Shown: positions 21,601 to 33,400 of the stretch, piece by piece
How positions within the stretch are numbered: position 1 is the stretch's first letter
How the letters are laid out: each line of letters begins with the position of its first letter
From: Branchiostoma floridae
Taxonomy: Eukaryota > Chordata > Leptocardii > Amphioxiformes > Branchiostomatidae
Reading direction: 5' to 3'
DNA length: 64,000 nucleotides
NCBI RefSeq assembly: GCF_000003815.2
Contig: NC_049992.1
Location: forward strand, 15,237,525 to 15,301,524
Translations under genes and position numbers: made by a program
The notes under the pieces: generated by a model
Seen by the model: only the letters and a program-made list of their open reading frames with translations
Told to the model about the DNA's origin: nothing
Databases searched by the model: none

Positions 21601-24600
21601 AACGCTGGGGGTGGGGAGGGGGAAAATATTACAGATAATTTCTTTTTAAAGTAGACACATATCTGCAATTGGACACGCATACATACATACATATATAAAT
21701 GTATTATCAACACAAATTCAAAATAGGACACAATGTGGAATTCCAATGAAAACACATTTACATACAGTTACTATAAAGCTGAACCTTACAGTGTATTATT
21801 CATATAGTGCCTCAGGTATGCTAAAATCATTCAGTTAATTCTATGCTTCTTTCCATGCATGGGGATCACAATACACACCCGCTATCCATTTTATCATCTG
21901 TAGTTTCCTGTCTTACAAGGATTACATGTGTTTGAAGTTCAGATGATGAGGAAAAACAAGTCACCAATACTCAGTACTAAAAAAACAAAATAAAAATATA
22001 CGGGTCTTAGTGGCAAATGTGCAGATATTGACACACTGGCGCACCAAATCCGTTGGTGTTTTTGGCACCCTTTTTGACAGATTAGCTGTGAGGCTCGGTG
22101 GGCGTCATTCCACCGTCATGGGGGCAGGGGAATGGCGAGTATCGAACTCAGAACCTACTGATTCCAGTTCCAACACTCCAGCCGTTGCGCCACACAGACA
22201 TCACAATCATCGACACTACTGTTGTAAAGCTACAGCTGTCAGAGTGAGTGAGAGAACATACCTTGAGCAGGACCCTGCAGAGCTTTGGGAAGCAGATGTA
22301 GTAGTGTACCAGCTGTAACACATGTCTCAGGAGGGTGCTGACAACACTCGCCTCAGATAACACCTGGCTCAGCTGCGAGAAAACATCTGTGTTACAATTT
22401 ATCTTGGGATAAAAAGACAATCATAACTTGGGTATGGCATGCTGTTGTGAAAATACTTCAGGGTTGGACAAGTTTACTAAAATTCACTTGTCCTATCAGG
22501 CAAGCACACAAAAAGCTTACTTGCCCAAACCAATTTTTCACTTGCCCAAAATTTAAATGTCACTGTTACAACTAATAGTAATACCAAGGAGGTTGCTAAT
22601 ACTAGTATATGCATTTTCACTTCCAGAAATGGAATTCTCTGTTGACCATTGCTTGATGTCATGGCAGTAAAAAGAAACAAATTATTATCAAAATTGCACT
22701 CAATCAGTAGGAAAATGTTACTTGCCCAATCGGGTAGGTCATGCACTTGCCCAAACAGCACTTTCACTTGCCCGGGACAATAGCAGGGCTAGTGGACTTG
22801 TCCAACCATGTACTGTACTTGCATATTAAGTAATTTCTACCACAATCTAAAGCTGCATACACTCATATAGCATTGCAGCATAATGGCTCAAGTAAGTATG
22901 GAAATACATATACCAACTATAGATGAACCTGCAAGTATTGGTAAACATAAGCCTCATATGACAAGTACTGAATACCGGTAAGCTAGATACTGCTATGTCT
23001 TTGAGCACAAGACAGACTTTGAGCTGTAATTTTTCAAACTATCAAATGTATCCAACAGAGAACTTACATGTGGTATTAGATGGTATCATTTGGGGGCAAA
23101 GAAGAGAAAAGGAAAGAACGTCAGCCCTCACCTTGATGACATCAGACAGGTATGTCTTAATGTCCAGCTTCATCTTGTTCCACTTCTTGTGTGAGGAAGG
23201 CATTACTGTCCTGAGTAAAAGATAGCAACGACATTGACACATTATCATGTACCACACATCAGTACTGCCATGGACATTTCCACTTCACCTGTGCAAAGTT
23301 TTATATCAAGCTTGTTGATTTTTGCTTGTTATGTTCTTATTGATAGTACACACATTCTTCAGACAGCTATAAATACAATGTGCTCATATCATACTAGCTG
23401 TGAAGACTATGAGTCACTTACTTCTTTCCTTTGGACCAGGACTTCACTCCAAAAAGATGCAACAATGCCGGGGCCACATCCTTTATACAAACACCTACCA
23501 CAGCATTAAATACTGGAAAATACATACAGGAAGTGGCTGTCAAGGTTGGCACAAACTGTCATATGAAATGAGGAAACAAAATGAAAATTCTAGCAATTGT
23601 TTTATGTGTCACTGAATATGATTTTATTTAAACTTTATTTCCGCTGCAGGCTTTTAGCCAGGCATGCCTCATGGTGTCTGGACTGGCTTTTCTTAAAATA
23701 ACAAGAAATTGAATGCACTAGACGCCCTTACACTGGGGAGCAGATCCTCCGACAAGCATGAAATTCTGATTGACCAGGGATACCACAGCTCATTTGTAGT
23801 CACAGTCTTCTACTGTGACTGTGACCACTTTCACAGTATTTCTTTCACAGGATACTTTAGAATGCACCATTTCAACTTAAAATTCTCAAAAACTCCAACG
23901 AAGGTGGATGCCTCCGGACCCCCTACAATAGTCTCTTACCACGACTCACCAAGAAATGTGAACTCCCTATAATAAAATTCTAGCTAAAATCCTGATCCCT
24001 GTGTTACATGTACTTACCCTGACTCCCCTCCACCCTGTATTTGGTATCCTCCTCTCCTTCCTCACTACTGGTCTGTAGTACTGCTGCTCTAAATGCCCTG
24101 ATCACCTCATGGAGGATAGGTAGGGAAGGCTGGTCCTGTAGCAAGCATTCATTCACACATATATATGTGTCACAGTAGAGACTGCGATTCAGGACAATCA
24201 GACAAATCGTCATCATCAGAGTTTGTCCTAGGACAGACTGCAATCAGGATCTGTCCTACTTGACAATCGTTGATTCTACTAGTACAGATTGCAATTGGGA
24301 TCTGTCCTACAACACTCTGATTCAAACTCAAATGATGCTAGGATAAAAGAAACAGACTGCGACAGGGATCTGTCCTAGAACAAACATATGTATGTTTGGA
24401 TGTTATGGTCAGCAGTAATTCTGTACATAGTGTTTGATTAATACTATATGGCTGTCAACTTACTTTTCAACTTTCTTCAATATCAAAACTCATGGAAGAG
24501 ACGTGCATAAACATTACTATACAAAAAGAATATTCCAACAAAGGGAAACTCCTTGCTTACAACTTCTTCCACTTACACAGAAAATGGACTTATCCAACTT

Positions 24601-27130
24601 TATCCAGAATGACTTCTACCGACCAACACAGATGAACTTTAAAGTTAAGATTAAGAATGATTGTGGTGTGGATTGCTTAAAAACTTTTTAAAAATTGGGT
24701 AAGCCTGATCTTTTTTCGTTGGAAATTACCCTTCAACTCTATTCAGAATGACTTCTCCCAACACAGATGAACTTTCAAGTTCTTACATTTACAGCAATTC
24801 CAAAAATCAAAAAAATTATCATTGTCTATATTACCCTTAGTGCCTTTCTCCACTTTTGCACCATTGCCATGGTGACCAGCTTTCCCTTCTGTCTCCTTTG
24901 TTGATCCTCAGCCTCCTCTTCATCATCATCCTCATCTTCATCACTCATCACCTAAATAACAAACATCATTTAAGAAATGCACCTACAGTCAGTTGTTTCA
25001 ACTTGATAGTCAATGGAAAAAAAAACACCAAAACTCATATTCAGCAGTTCAGGTTCAAGTTTGCACCTGAACCCATCATTGCATATTATGTGTGCTAGAA
25101 ATTTTTTTTGAAGGGGGGGGGGGGGGGGGGTGGTTACATATAGAATTGCATATTAGCATGAATTAACATGTAATGTGAAAAATATGTGAAAAAAATTATA
25201 TACAGCCAGTGTATACACAAAAGGTCAGTTATTAACATGAAATGTTTTTTGTCTTTTTCCAGTGCAAATTTCACTATCTATGAAAGGTTTTAAATGGTTT
25301 AGAACAAAAAAGTGAGACATAGCTTTTGGCAAGTCCGGACTTGATTCCCGACATTTAGGGTTTTTTGGACTTGGACCTAAATGTTTTTACAAGTACATTT
25401 CCAAGTCCGGGTTTTAGGTATGCACCACTACATGCCACTGTGTTTGAAGATTAGTAAATGCATACAAATATTAGGCAAGATACACACCTCAAGCCTCCCT
25501 TCTGGTTTATGTAGTTCTTCTTCATCTGAGTCAGACTCCTCCAGATCAATTTCTTCCTCATTCCCATCAGCATCTTCACTTTCACTCTCGTCTCCACTCA
25601 GGATATCTTCCTCACTGTCATCTTCATCATCTTCATCTTCCTCCTCCTCCTCATCAATTTCTGCTGAGTCATCAGAATCAGAGTCCTCAAACTCCAATAA
25701 GTTCTTGTCTTCCTTCTGCAGAAACTGGTAGAATTCTGGGTCCACTTCTTGTAGCCGTGACATTTGCATTTTGTGCTTGGCTTCTTTACCTTTCTTCTTC
25801 ATGTCAGGCGCAGTCTCTTTGGCTGTTGTTATGTCCACTTTCCTCACAACCTGGGGACTAAGATAAAGAAAAGATGACACTTTGACACAGTTCACATTTG
25901 TCTGTATGTCTGTATCCTACAACATTTGAAAATGCCCCAAACTGGTAGAGGTATATGTGTAAATTGCAGACAGAGAGTGTATATGCCAAAGATGATACAA
26001 ACCTTTCAGTCTTTTTCTGCTTGTGCTTCTTCTTTCCCTTTTTTGTTTCCTCTTGTTTGGTGACGACATCTTCTTCTGAGTCTTCATCAAAGCCATGAGC
26101 CATGAAGTCATCTACACTCAGGTCCGAGAGTTTTCTGTGGACACGGACAGAACAAGTGCATAATTCACACTGTTGGTGTAAGCCCTTTCACAGAGCTCAG
26201 AACGCATGTGTGGTGACATGAATTCTAGGTAATACGTCAAAGGGTAAGGCCCCAACATTGTAAACAGTCCTTGTCTCAACCACTTGTTTTCGATTTACAT
26301 AACAATGTCCAGACAGGTTTTGTTTTCAATTTTGGGGCCTTACCCTTTGACATATTACATGTACCTAGAATTCCTGTCGCCTAGCGGCTTCCCTTGGTAC
26401 TGCAGCAGAATTTCTGGGTCTGATGTCTTGTGTTCTGAACAAGCTATGGTCACGATTTTATAATGATTTGAATATCCTGACAACCATATACTGTAAACGC
26501 AGAAACTTTTGCGGTGGATTAATGTTCGCAGTTTTGTTTCTTTCTACTTTATACTCGCCCCTCTGGTTGTTTCAGCCGCATTACCGCGAACTTAAAACCA
26601 CCGCGAACATTTTTCCATGGCAGTAAGAGACTACAGTGCATGGTGCTACCGCGGATTCAAAACCACCGTGAAAGGTCCTTTTTCCCGCTACCGCGAAATT
26701 AAATCCCCGCGAACTTAAAAGCATTTACAGTAATATATAAATTTTGATGGCAGCAATACACTGTAATCGAACATGATGCAAATGAGGTCAACTGAGAGGC
26801 CTGGGTGGCGGTTATTTTATCATTTCGTAGCAAAATCTTTCGTTTAAAGGGCCTTGTAGAGTTTGCTGAGTGCCAAACCTATTATCTGAGTAAGCTGAAC
26901 TTCAGTGGGCACACATGTTGCAGACGTCCATACTTGCCCCCCTCCCCACAGCAAAGAACACTAGATATCATAAGACGTATGCACTTACAAACAACAAATT
27001 CACGTGTTCTAATAGATACCATTGTACAAAAAAGCTAACTGCGGAAGATATTGACATCAAGTATGCGAAATTTGTAAGTAATTAAAGAAATTCTTTGCCC
27101 AGTGTACCTTTTTTTCATGGAGGCGGCCAT
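15203..27130 (-). CDS. NOC2L: Nucleolar complex protein 2 homolog, complete, 17 coding exons
   Basis: Noc2-family factor that binds Noc1 or Noc3 for maturation and export of pre-60S particles; vertebrate NOC2L (NIR) also inhibits histone acetylation. Exons, 5' to 3' on minus: 27130-27108, 26134-26003, 25857-25488, 24951-24835, 24135-24018, 23512-23422, 23210-23132, 22372-22262, 21604-21491, 20485-20297, 19672-19533, 18752-18641, 18230-18117, 17396-17295, 16959-16816, 16226-16113, 15622-15203. All introns are GT-AG, in one frame; 2490 bases give 829 residues (human about 749; the excess is acidic). Landmarks: [90 protein letters not shown]. The start is the first ATG in AAGATGGCCGCC. Confidence 0.95.
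17505..17704. mobile_element. MITE with TA target site, copy 2
   Basis: CTGTAAATGCATTTAAG at the left, GCATTTACAG at the right, TA on both sides (17503-17504, 17705-17706). It lies in the intron after NOC2L exon 18230-18117 (minus direction). Confidence 0.75.
18340..18575. repeat. Fragment of the 57.5-kb repeat family
   Basis: Shares GGTAGATAGCT, TTTGGGCC, CTGCAGGAGC and AATAACTCAAGAAAGG with the internal modules of 57495-58578. The family's TTACCTCCATGAAA ends are absent, so it is a fragment. Confidence 0.55.
20297..20485 (-). CDS. NOC2L: NOC2L exon, conserved Noc2 core
   Basis: 63 codons, phase 0 at both ends. [20 protein letters not shown] is followed by [12 protein letters not shown] and [14 protein letters not shown], the best-conserved block from yeast Noc2 to human. 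The next exon (19672-19533) continues with [20 protein letters not shown]. Confidence 0.95.
20544..20896. mobile_element. hAT-like MITE, CAGGCTTTTAGCCAG ends, copy 2
   Basis: Perfect 8-base target duplication GTCCATCG at 20536-20543 and 20897-20904. Ends CAGGCTTTTAGCCAG and CTAGCTAAAAGCCTG. It lies in the intron upstream (minus sense) of NOC2L exon 20485-20297. Confidence 0.88.
21291..21402. repeat. Four tandem copies of a 28-bp unit
   Basis: GATAACAATTAGATGGAAGT followed by TATGTCCG or AATGTCCT, repeated four times with one or two differences per copy. It lies in a NOC2L intron. Confidence 0.9.
22080..22200 (-). mobile_element. tRNA-headed SINE fragment
   Basis: Read on minus: GTGGCGCAACGGCTGGAGTG (A-box region), then GAGTTCGATACTC (B box), then CGCCATTCCCCTGCCCCC. 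There is no paired acceptor stem or usable anticodon arm, so it is a SINE head, not a tRNA gene. Confidence 0.55.
22459..22810. mobile_element. MITE, CAGGGTTGGACAAGT ends, copy 2
   Basis: Left end CAGGGTTGGACAAGT; right end ACTTGTCCAACCATG (one change from CCCTG). Flanks TACTT and TACTG match at 4 of 5. It lies in a NOC2L intron. Confidence 0.72.
23647..23994. mobile_element. hAT-like MITE, CAGGCTTTTAGCCAG ends, copy 3
   Basis: Same ends and interior as 10040-10384 and 20544-20896, with right end CTAGCTAAAATCCTG. The target duplication is not clean, so it is probably older. It lies between NOC2L exons 24135-24018 and 23512-23422, ending 24 bases from the former. Confidence 0.75.
24175..24385. 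repeat. GTCCTAGGAC palindrome-rich repeat, copy 2
   Basis: Repeats of GGGATCTGTCCTA and GTCCTAGGACAGACTGCAATC, including the block TTGATTCTACTAGTACAGAT almost shared with 12683-12870. It lies immediately upstream of the acceptor of NOC2L exon 24135-24018. Confidence 0.65.
25112..25131. repeat. Poly-G tract
   Basis: About 18 consecutive G after GAAGG in a NOC2L intron. Exact length is unreliable in draft assemblies. Confidence 0.85.
25488..25857 (-). CDS. NOC2L: NOC2L exon with Noc2 signature and long acidic tract
   Basis: The largest internal exon. It carries basic [10 protein letters not shown], the conserved [16 protein letters not shown] and then a run of about 70 mostly Asp, Glu and Ser residues. 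Acidic tracts in nucleolar assembly factors often bind basic ribosomal proteins or histones. The acidity makes an opposite-strand serine-rich frame that is only a shadow. Confidence 0.93.
26491..26730. mobile_element. MITE with TA target site, copy 3
   Basis: CTGTAAACGCAGAAAC at the left, GCATTTACAG at the right, TA on both sides. The interior has the CCGCGAACATTTTTCCATGG and GTGCATGGTGCTACCGCG blocks typical of this family. It is in the first NOC2L intron. Confidence 0.78.
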
Positions 27131-27476
27131 CTTGCCCACGTGCGGTAACGCAGAGAATGCTGGGATGGGGTCAACACGGTCATCTCTCAGTCAGCGCATC
27201 AAAACAAAGAAGTATTTAAGTCTTGTATCCCATTATAAGCCATGAATTTTATTATATAGCCAGTAATATTTAATATAAAAATCAATTACATGTTAAAACG
27301 TGGTTTAAAATACCATAAAGCGTGTAACTATAGGCCATCATAGACTATTCTGCACTTGTCGTTTGGTTGCTTTGGAAAGGTGAAAGGTCAACATAATCAT
27401 CTGTGGTTTTGCAATATCTGCACGTGAACCTTGCGATATTGTTGATTTTCTTGGCATCTCTTGCACTCTATAAAGA
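27131..27476. promoter_or_regulatory. Head-to-head promoter region between NOC2L and LSG1
   Basis: Only 346 bases separate the NOC2L ATG (27130, minus) from the LSG1 ATG (27477, plus). CACGTG E-boxes sit at 27137-27142 and 27421-27426, one beside each start. The NOC2L start lies in AAGATGGCCGCC, a good match to the YY1 site. No TATA box is placed for either gene. CACGTG is the MYC/MAX and USF site, and MYC drives ribosome-biogenesis genes in vertebrates; use here is inferred. Confidence 0.7.
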
Positions 27477-30400
27477 ATGGGGAAGCGTAAGGGAAACACC
27501 GGGCTCGGTCGGAGTATCATACGAGACCGGTTCGGACCCCGTGGCGCCGGCGGCGGTAGGCATGGAGAGTCTTACGTGAGTCTTTCACATATAAAACATG
27601 AACTGATGATGAAGTCAGAAATTTAGTACTAATAGTAGACTAGACTCGAGTAGAGACTGAGTAGAGTAGACTAGTACTAGAATGGTTCCAGCCAGGTAGG
27701 ATTTTTTTTTTACTCCAGAACTTGTGTATTTGTTTGTGTATTAACTTTACCATTGTTGTTGTTGTTGTCCCTGTTAACCGTCTATTATATTATTTCATTG
27801 CTTTTTTATTTATTTAGAGAATTAGACGTGGTGTCGATGTGCTGTTCTCCTCTAGCTCAGTACTACTACTAGTAGCTGCTTCCCAGGTGCTAGTTACAAT
27901 GGAGGGGGAGACAAACAGGTTTTGTGACATAACATACACACAGTCGTCTTTTGGAAGGGACATGCAATACGAGCGATCGCTGTTGTTGTTTATATCCGGG
28001 GTATTCGGCGGTTAGTGCCTACCAGGACGTCAGTAGATTGGATTAAAAATTGATATTTAAATTAGCAGATCAAATTACCGGTTAATATGTAAATCAATCG
28101 TTTGCCAAACACCTAATTTTTGCCTACCACTGCGTCACCGTGACATCATCGCGATCGCTCGTATGGGGGTCCCCTGTTCGAGGAGGTACCTCCAGCACAT
28201 AAAACTACTTCATAATTAGCTCATAATTAATTCATAATTTACTCAGACTACTGGCAGCAGTAATACACCAAGATGAATGAAGATGAATGTAAAAATCACG
28301 GCCGTTTGAATCGCAGTACTACAAAAACTACACAGTACTAAAACAAACATAAATGCTGCAATTGTGTTGTCCGACGAATAATACATGATCAAGTTTTAAT
28401 ACCGTGTCAGCAGAAGTATCTCCATTTTTTCCAAACTGCCCAGCTCCACACCAGTGAGCTATCAGACGGATACGACTGGGGGAGGCTCAACCTCCAGTCT
28501 GTAACAGAGCAGAGCTCACTGGACGACTTCCTCGCCACAGCTGCCCTGGCAGGGACAGAATTTGAAGCAGGTAAGCTAAACTTTGAAACTAGAATGGTTA
28601 CAGGAAAAACAGCGTGTTCACAGTTTGAACTTTGTTTGCAGAGGTGAAAGCCCAGATAAACATTAGATTTGACTTTGAAAGGGTCAGTTGAATTTTGAGA
28701 CGATTGAGACAATGGTACTTGGTGAGAAAGATCAGTGGGTACTGAATTCATGTGTAACTTATTGCTCATGGCTAATTGATAGCATTTTCTCTAAAGTGGC
28801 CACCTGTCTATAGTGGCCAAATTTCTCCAGTCCCTTGTGTGGCCGCTATAAACAGGTTTGACTGTATGTCTTTTTTTCTGTGCGTAAGCCCAATATACGA
28901 AAAGGTCACAATTTTTCCTATCAAGCTCTGCTTGGAGAGTAACCACATGTCCAGATGTTTTCTCTTTACCATGTTTCAAGGGCCTCAAACTTTGACATAT
29001 CATCCTTAAAGCATCACACTGTGTAGTAGACACTATTAACCACCTTGCTATTGTATTGTGTTTTATTTCATGTCTTTCAACTGATTTGCTGTGTCATATG
29101 ATAATAAACATGTGCAGGGTATGGTCTCAAACAAGATCCAGAGATACATCATGTCTTTCCTTCTTCCCAACAGAGAAGCTGAACATCAAGTTTGTGAATC
29201 CCGATGTCAATGTGGGCCTGCTGACAGAGGAGGAGGAGAAGGAGGTGCAGAAAGCACAAGAGGACAACAGGCAGTACATCAGCATCCCCAGAAGGTTGCT
29301 ATTCAAAGTGGTTGTTCAAGAGATTTTGAAATACTACTAGTAGCTGTTAGTAACAGTGTGATTGGTTTCTAACTAGGGACATGCTGAGAATGTATGGGTG
29401 AACATGGATAAAAACAACAAATATAAAAAGGAAAGAAAAGTGATCTCAATCCAGTTTTAGCTCACTGAAGAGCTAGTCTTCCACTGGTCATGACAGAAAG
29501 GACAAACGATGTGTCCAGTATTTACAGGTTTATGTACCACAGAAATTCCCCTAACGCTTTTTGACAAGCACAATGAACAGTGGACAACAGTTTAACGTCC
29601 CGTCCAAAGGACTGCAACCCTTTCCGGCAGCGTGCATGTCGGTTGAGTGACACAGCCGTAGTCAAACTCGGCTTCTAGTTCCAGAGGTTGGGCCACTAAC
29701 CACTGGACTAGGTACGCTACCTGTGCTTGTCTGTAATATCCTGTCTTCTTGTTCTGCAGACCTGCCTGGGATGAGACCACATCAGCTGATGAGCTACAGA
29801 GGAGGGAGAGAGACAGTTTCCTGGAATGGAGGAGACAGCTGGCCAGGTGGGATGATGGGTAATAGGAACTACAGGAATGGGATGGGATGGGTTGGGATAG
29901 GATGGGTTGGGTTGGGTTGGGATGGATTGGAATGGGATGGGTTGGGATGGGATGGATTTGGATGGGATGGGATTAGTTGGGATGGTAGGGGTGGATTGGC
30001 ATGAGTTGGGATGGAATGGGATGGGTTGGGTTGGCATGGGTTGGAATGGGATGGGTTGGGTTGGCATGGGTTGGGATGAGATGGGTTGGCATGGGTTGGG
30101 ATGGGATGGGTTGGGTTGGCATGGGTTGGGATGGGTTGGCATGGGTTGGGATGGGATGGGATGGGTTGGGTTGGCATAGGTTTGGATGGGATGGGATGGG
30201 TTGGCATGGGTTGGGATGGGATGGGTTGGGTTGGCATGGGTTGGGATGAGATGGGTTGGCATGGGTTGGGATGGGATGGGTTGGGTTGGCATGGGTTGGG
30301 ATGGGATGGGTTGGCATGGGATGGGATGGGATGGGTTGGGTTGGCATAGGTTTGGATGGGATGGGATGGGTTGGCATGGGTTGGGATGGGATGGGTTGGG

Positions 30401-33400
30401 TTGGCATAGGTTGGGATGGGATGGGATGGGTTGGCATAGGTTGGGATGGGATGGGATGAGTTGGGTTGGCATGGGTTGGGATAGGATGGGAAACAGCTCA
30501 GTACATGTTATTCTTTGTACTTTGTTAAAATCTTCCTACAACTTTTTAGATATAAATATCTNNNNNNNNNNNNNNNNNNNNNNNNNNNNNNNNNNNNNNN
30601 NNNNNNNNNNNNNNNNNNNNNNNNNNNNNNNNNNNNNNNNNNNNNNNNNNNNNNNNNNNNNGTTTGATATTGCCGTGTGAAAATGTTGGTAAATTTGCAG
30701 ACAATTGCAAAGACTTGCACTTTAACGTCCAAGGCATGCATACCACCGCTACGGCCAAAATGACCCTGTCGGGAACTCCAAATCCTCTCAAATTTCGGTT
30801 TTAAACCCGGTGCAGGGTGACATACGGCCAATGTATGGTCGCAATAGGCAGTGTTTCTGTATAGACGGGATCAGAAATCGTATGGCCGTGGCCACGTTGG
30901 ACAGGTGGCCACTATAGACTATTTCTTAATGCTTAGGTCAATGGGAAAAAATCTAAGGGACTGACAAAAAGTGACCGCAATGGACAGGTGGTCACTTATA
31001 CAGGTTTTACTGTACTTTTTTGGGGACATGTTAATGATCAGTGAAGCACATAAACACAGTGCACAGTGCTACAGAAAACTGTGTATTATCTCATTGTCTA
31101 AATCTTCTCTTGTGTTCTTGGTAGTGACATCATTGTTCAGATTGTGGATGGCAGGAACCCTCTGCTCTTCAGGTGTCAGGATCTGGTGAGGATCTTAAAA
31201 GTTTCTATCATACTTAAGTCTACAATCGAACATTACAATTATCAGATCCAATAGTATTTTTAGTGCAGCCTTATCTGCATTACGCAGACTGAGAGTGAAT
31301 CATTTACATGAATTAATTTATTGCTCAACAATCACACAAAGTATAATGTATGGCAACCAATAACAACTACTAGGTATATAGGTAGACAATAGCACTATGA
31401 GGCTACATACAAAATATTGTCGATAACAGCACAGTTATGTGGGAGTGATCTGGTCTCGCATTTGGAATAAAGTACAATTTGTATAAACAAATTGACCTAC
31501 ATAGGTGGATATATGAGTTGAACATAATAGCAGTATATGGAAAATTTCATTCTGTGTACAAGAGATATGCTATCTCTAATGTTGCAATAGTTATAACTGA
31601 TACGGAAGCAGGATGAAGGCTGCAATGATGTTCTAATCTTCCAGGAGAAATATGTGAAGGAGATAGACAAAGACAAGATGAACATGATCCTAGTGAACAA
31701 GGCTGACCTGCTGACGGAGACACAGCGCCGTGTCTGGGCCGAGTACTTCGGCAGTAGAGGGGTCAAGGTTGCCTTCTGGTCAGCCATGGAGGAGACGGAC
31801 AGACAAGGGGCAAAGGTCAGATAGTCATCTAGTCTAGTCTTTGTAACACAAACTCTGCTGTCCAGGGCTGTAACTGGCCCATCCCCGGCGGATGTTTGGC
31901 GGGCTGCTATAAGCGAGATTTAATCAGGCAACATCTAGTCTAATAAGGCCTAGAAAAAAAATCGTTGTATTTCCAGTTCCAGTCCTTAAAAAAAAGAGGC
32001 TCGGTAGGTAGGGATTACTGTCTTTTTTTTTATTCTTTTACTTTGGCCGAAACTCTAGTGAAACAATACTTTAATGAAGTAAAACTGAAGTGTATAAAGA
32101 CATATTTATACTTTAAAACTTGTGGATACATTTATCTTTCATAAGATAGGACAAGCAGTTTTTTATAGGGCAGCCTGAATTAAAATACTAAATCAATTTG
32201 GAAACTGTGACATCACTGCTCCCCCCCAAAAAAAGACTAGGGTCGGCAGGTTTTTCTGGGGGTAGGTAAGGAAACAGGAAACACAACATTTTTGCCAAGG
32301 ACTAACAGGAATGATTCAGTCTAGCTAATACTGAGATTAACACTTGAAATATGAAGGATTCCCAGAATGGAAAGTTTTTTAAACAATTTATTAACCCATC
32401 CTCAGCCAATCTTAATTGCATCATTTTGATTGATGATCTCATTTATTAATCATGTTTACATTCATACATTATCCTCTGTCATTACGTCTCAGGATTTAGA
32501 AGAAGTTGCAGAACATCAAGAAGTAGTAGAGGAAGATGATATGGAGGAGGGAGGAACAGAAGAAGTGGAGGAGCCTGATGATGAAGACATGGCATCTTCA
32601 GACTCTGAGAGACATCAGGAGTCAGAAGATCATATCAGGACTTCACCAAGTGAAACAGAACTTGTACAAGAACTACAAGATGTACAAGTCCTGGACACTG
32701 AGAGACCAACTGTTGTAGGTGTAGATCAGACTGTTTCAAATGATCCTCAGCCAATCAGAGACAGAGAAGAGGCAGTTGCTAGGCAAGAAGATGAGGAGGA
32801 GGATGTGCAAACAGCAGATTCTATAGAAGACCACTCTGCACTGCCTGACAGTTCTGTAGAACAGCATAGTGATGGTAACATGGAGGCAACACAAACTGAG
32901 GAACAGTTAACACAGGAAACAGTACCTCTGCAAACAGGATCTGTTGATAGAGCTACAGCATCCAGTGAGCAGCAGAGGGACAACTGTTCTGTAGGGAATT
33001 CTGTAGAACACGCTGTACAGAACAGCAGTGTTCTGCTGACTGGAGAGGAGCTGTTGCAGCTGTTCAAGGACCTAAGTCCACAGGAGACCCAGGAGGAAGG
33101 AGTGACTACTGTAGGACTGGTAAGTTTTCTGGGCAGGATTTAGCCACGTATGTGTCCAGGGGTCATTTGGACACGCTTTTCTTAAAATAACAAGAATAAG
33201 ATGCACTAGAGGCCCTTACACTGGGGAGCAGATCCTCTGACAAGCATACAATTCTGATTGACCAGGGATACCACTAGGTCATTTGTGGACCTCTCTGACA
33301 GTAATTTTAGATATAGGCAACACTAGTAGTCATTGTATACAATAAAATGTTATTCACTGTCCAAAGTCCATTGTCACATGTATGTGCCCCATGTACCAGT

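Noticed and set aside
15203..27130. SDAD1 as the identity of the minus-strand acidic gene
   Set aside because: The acidic C-terminus first suggested it, but [27 protein letters not shown] and DPEFYQFL match Noc2 family proteins throughout.
29717..30472. Long frames encoding [10 protein letters not shown] and [10 protein letters not shown] repeats on both strands of 29717-30680
   Set aside because: They are translations of a pentamer-based minisatellite in an intron; all frames are open because the repeat lacks stops. No homology or conserved start.
32747..33067. Minus-strand Ser/Cys-rich frame opposite the LSG1 acidic exon
   Set aside because: Antisense shadow; no homology, no splice context.
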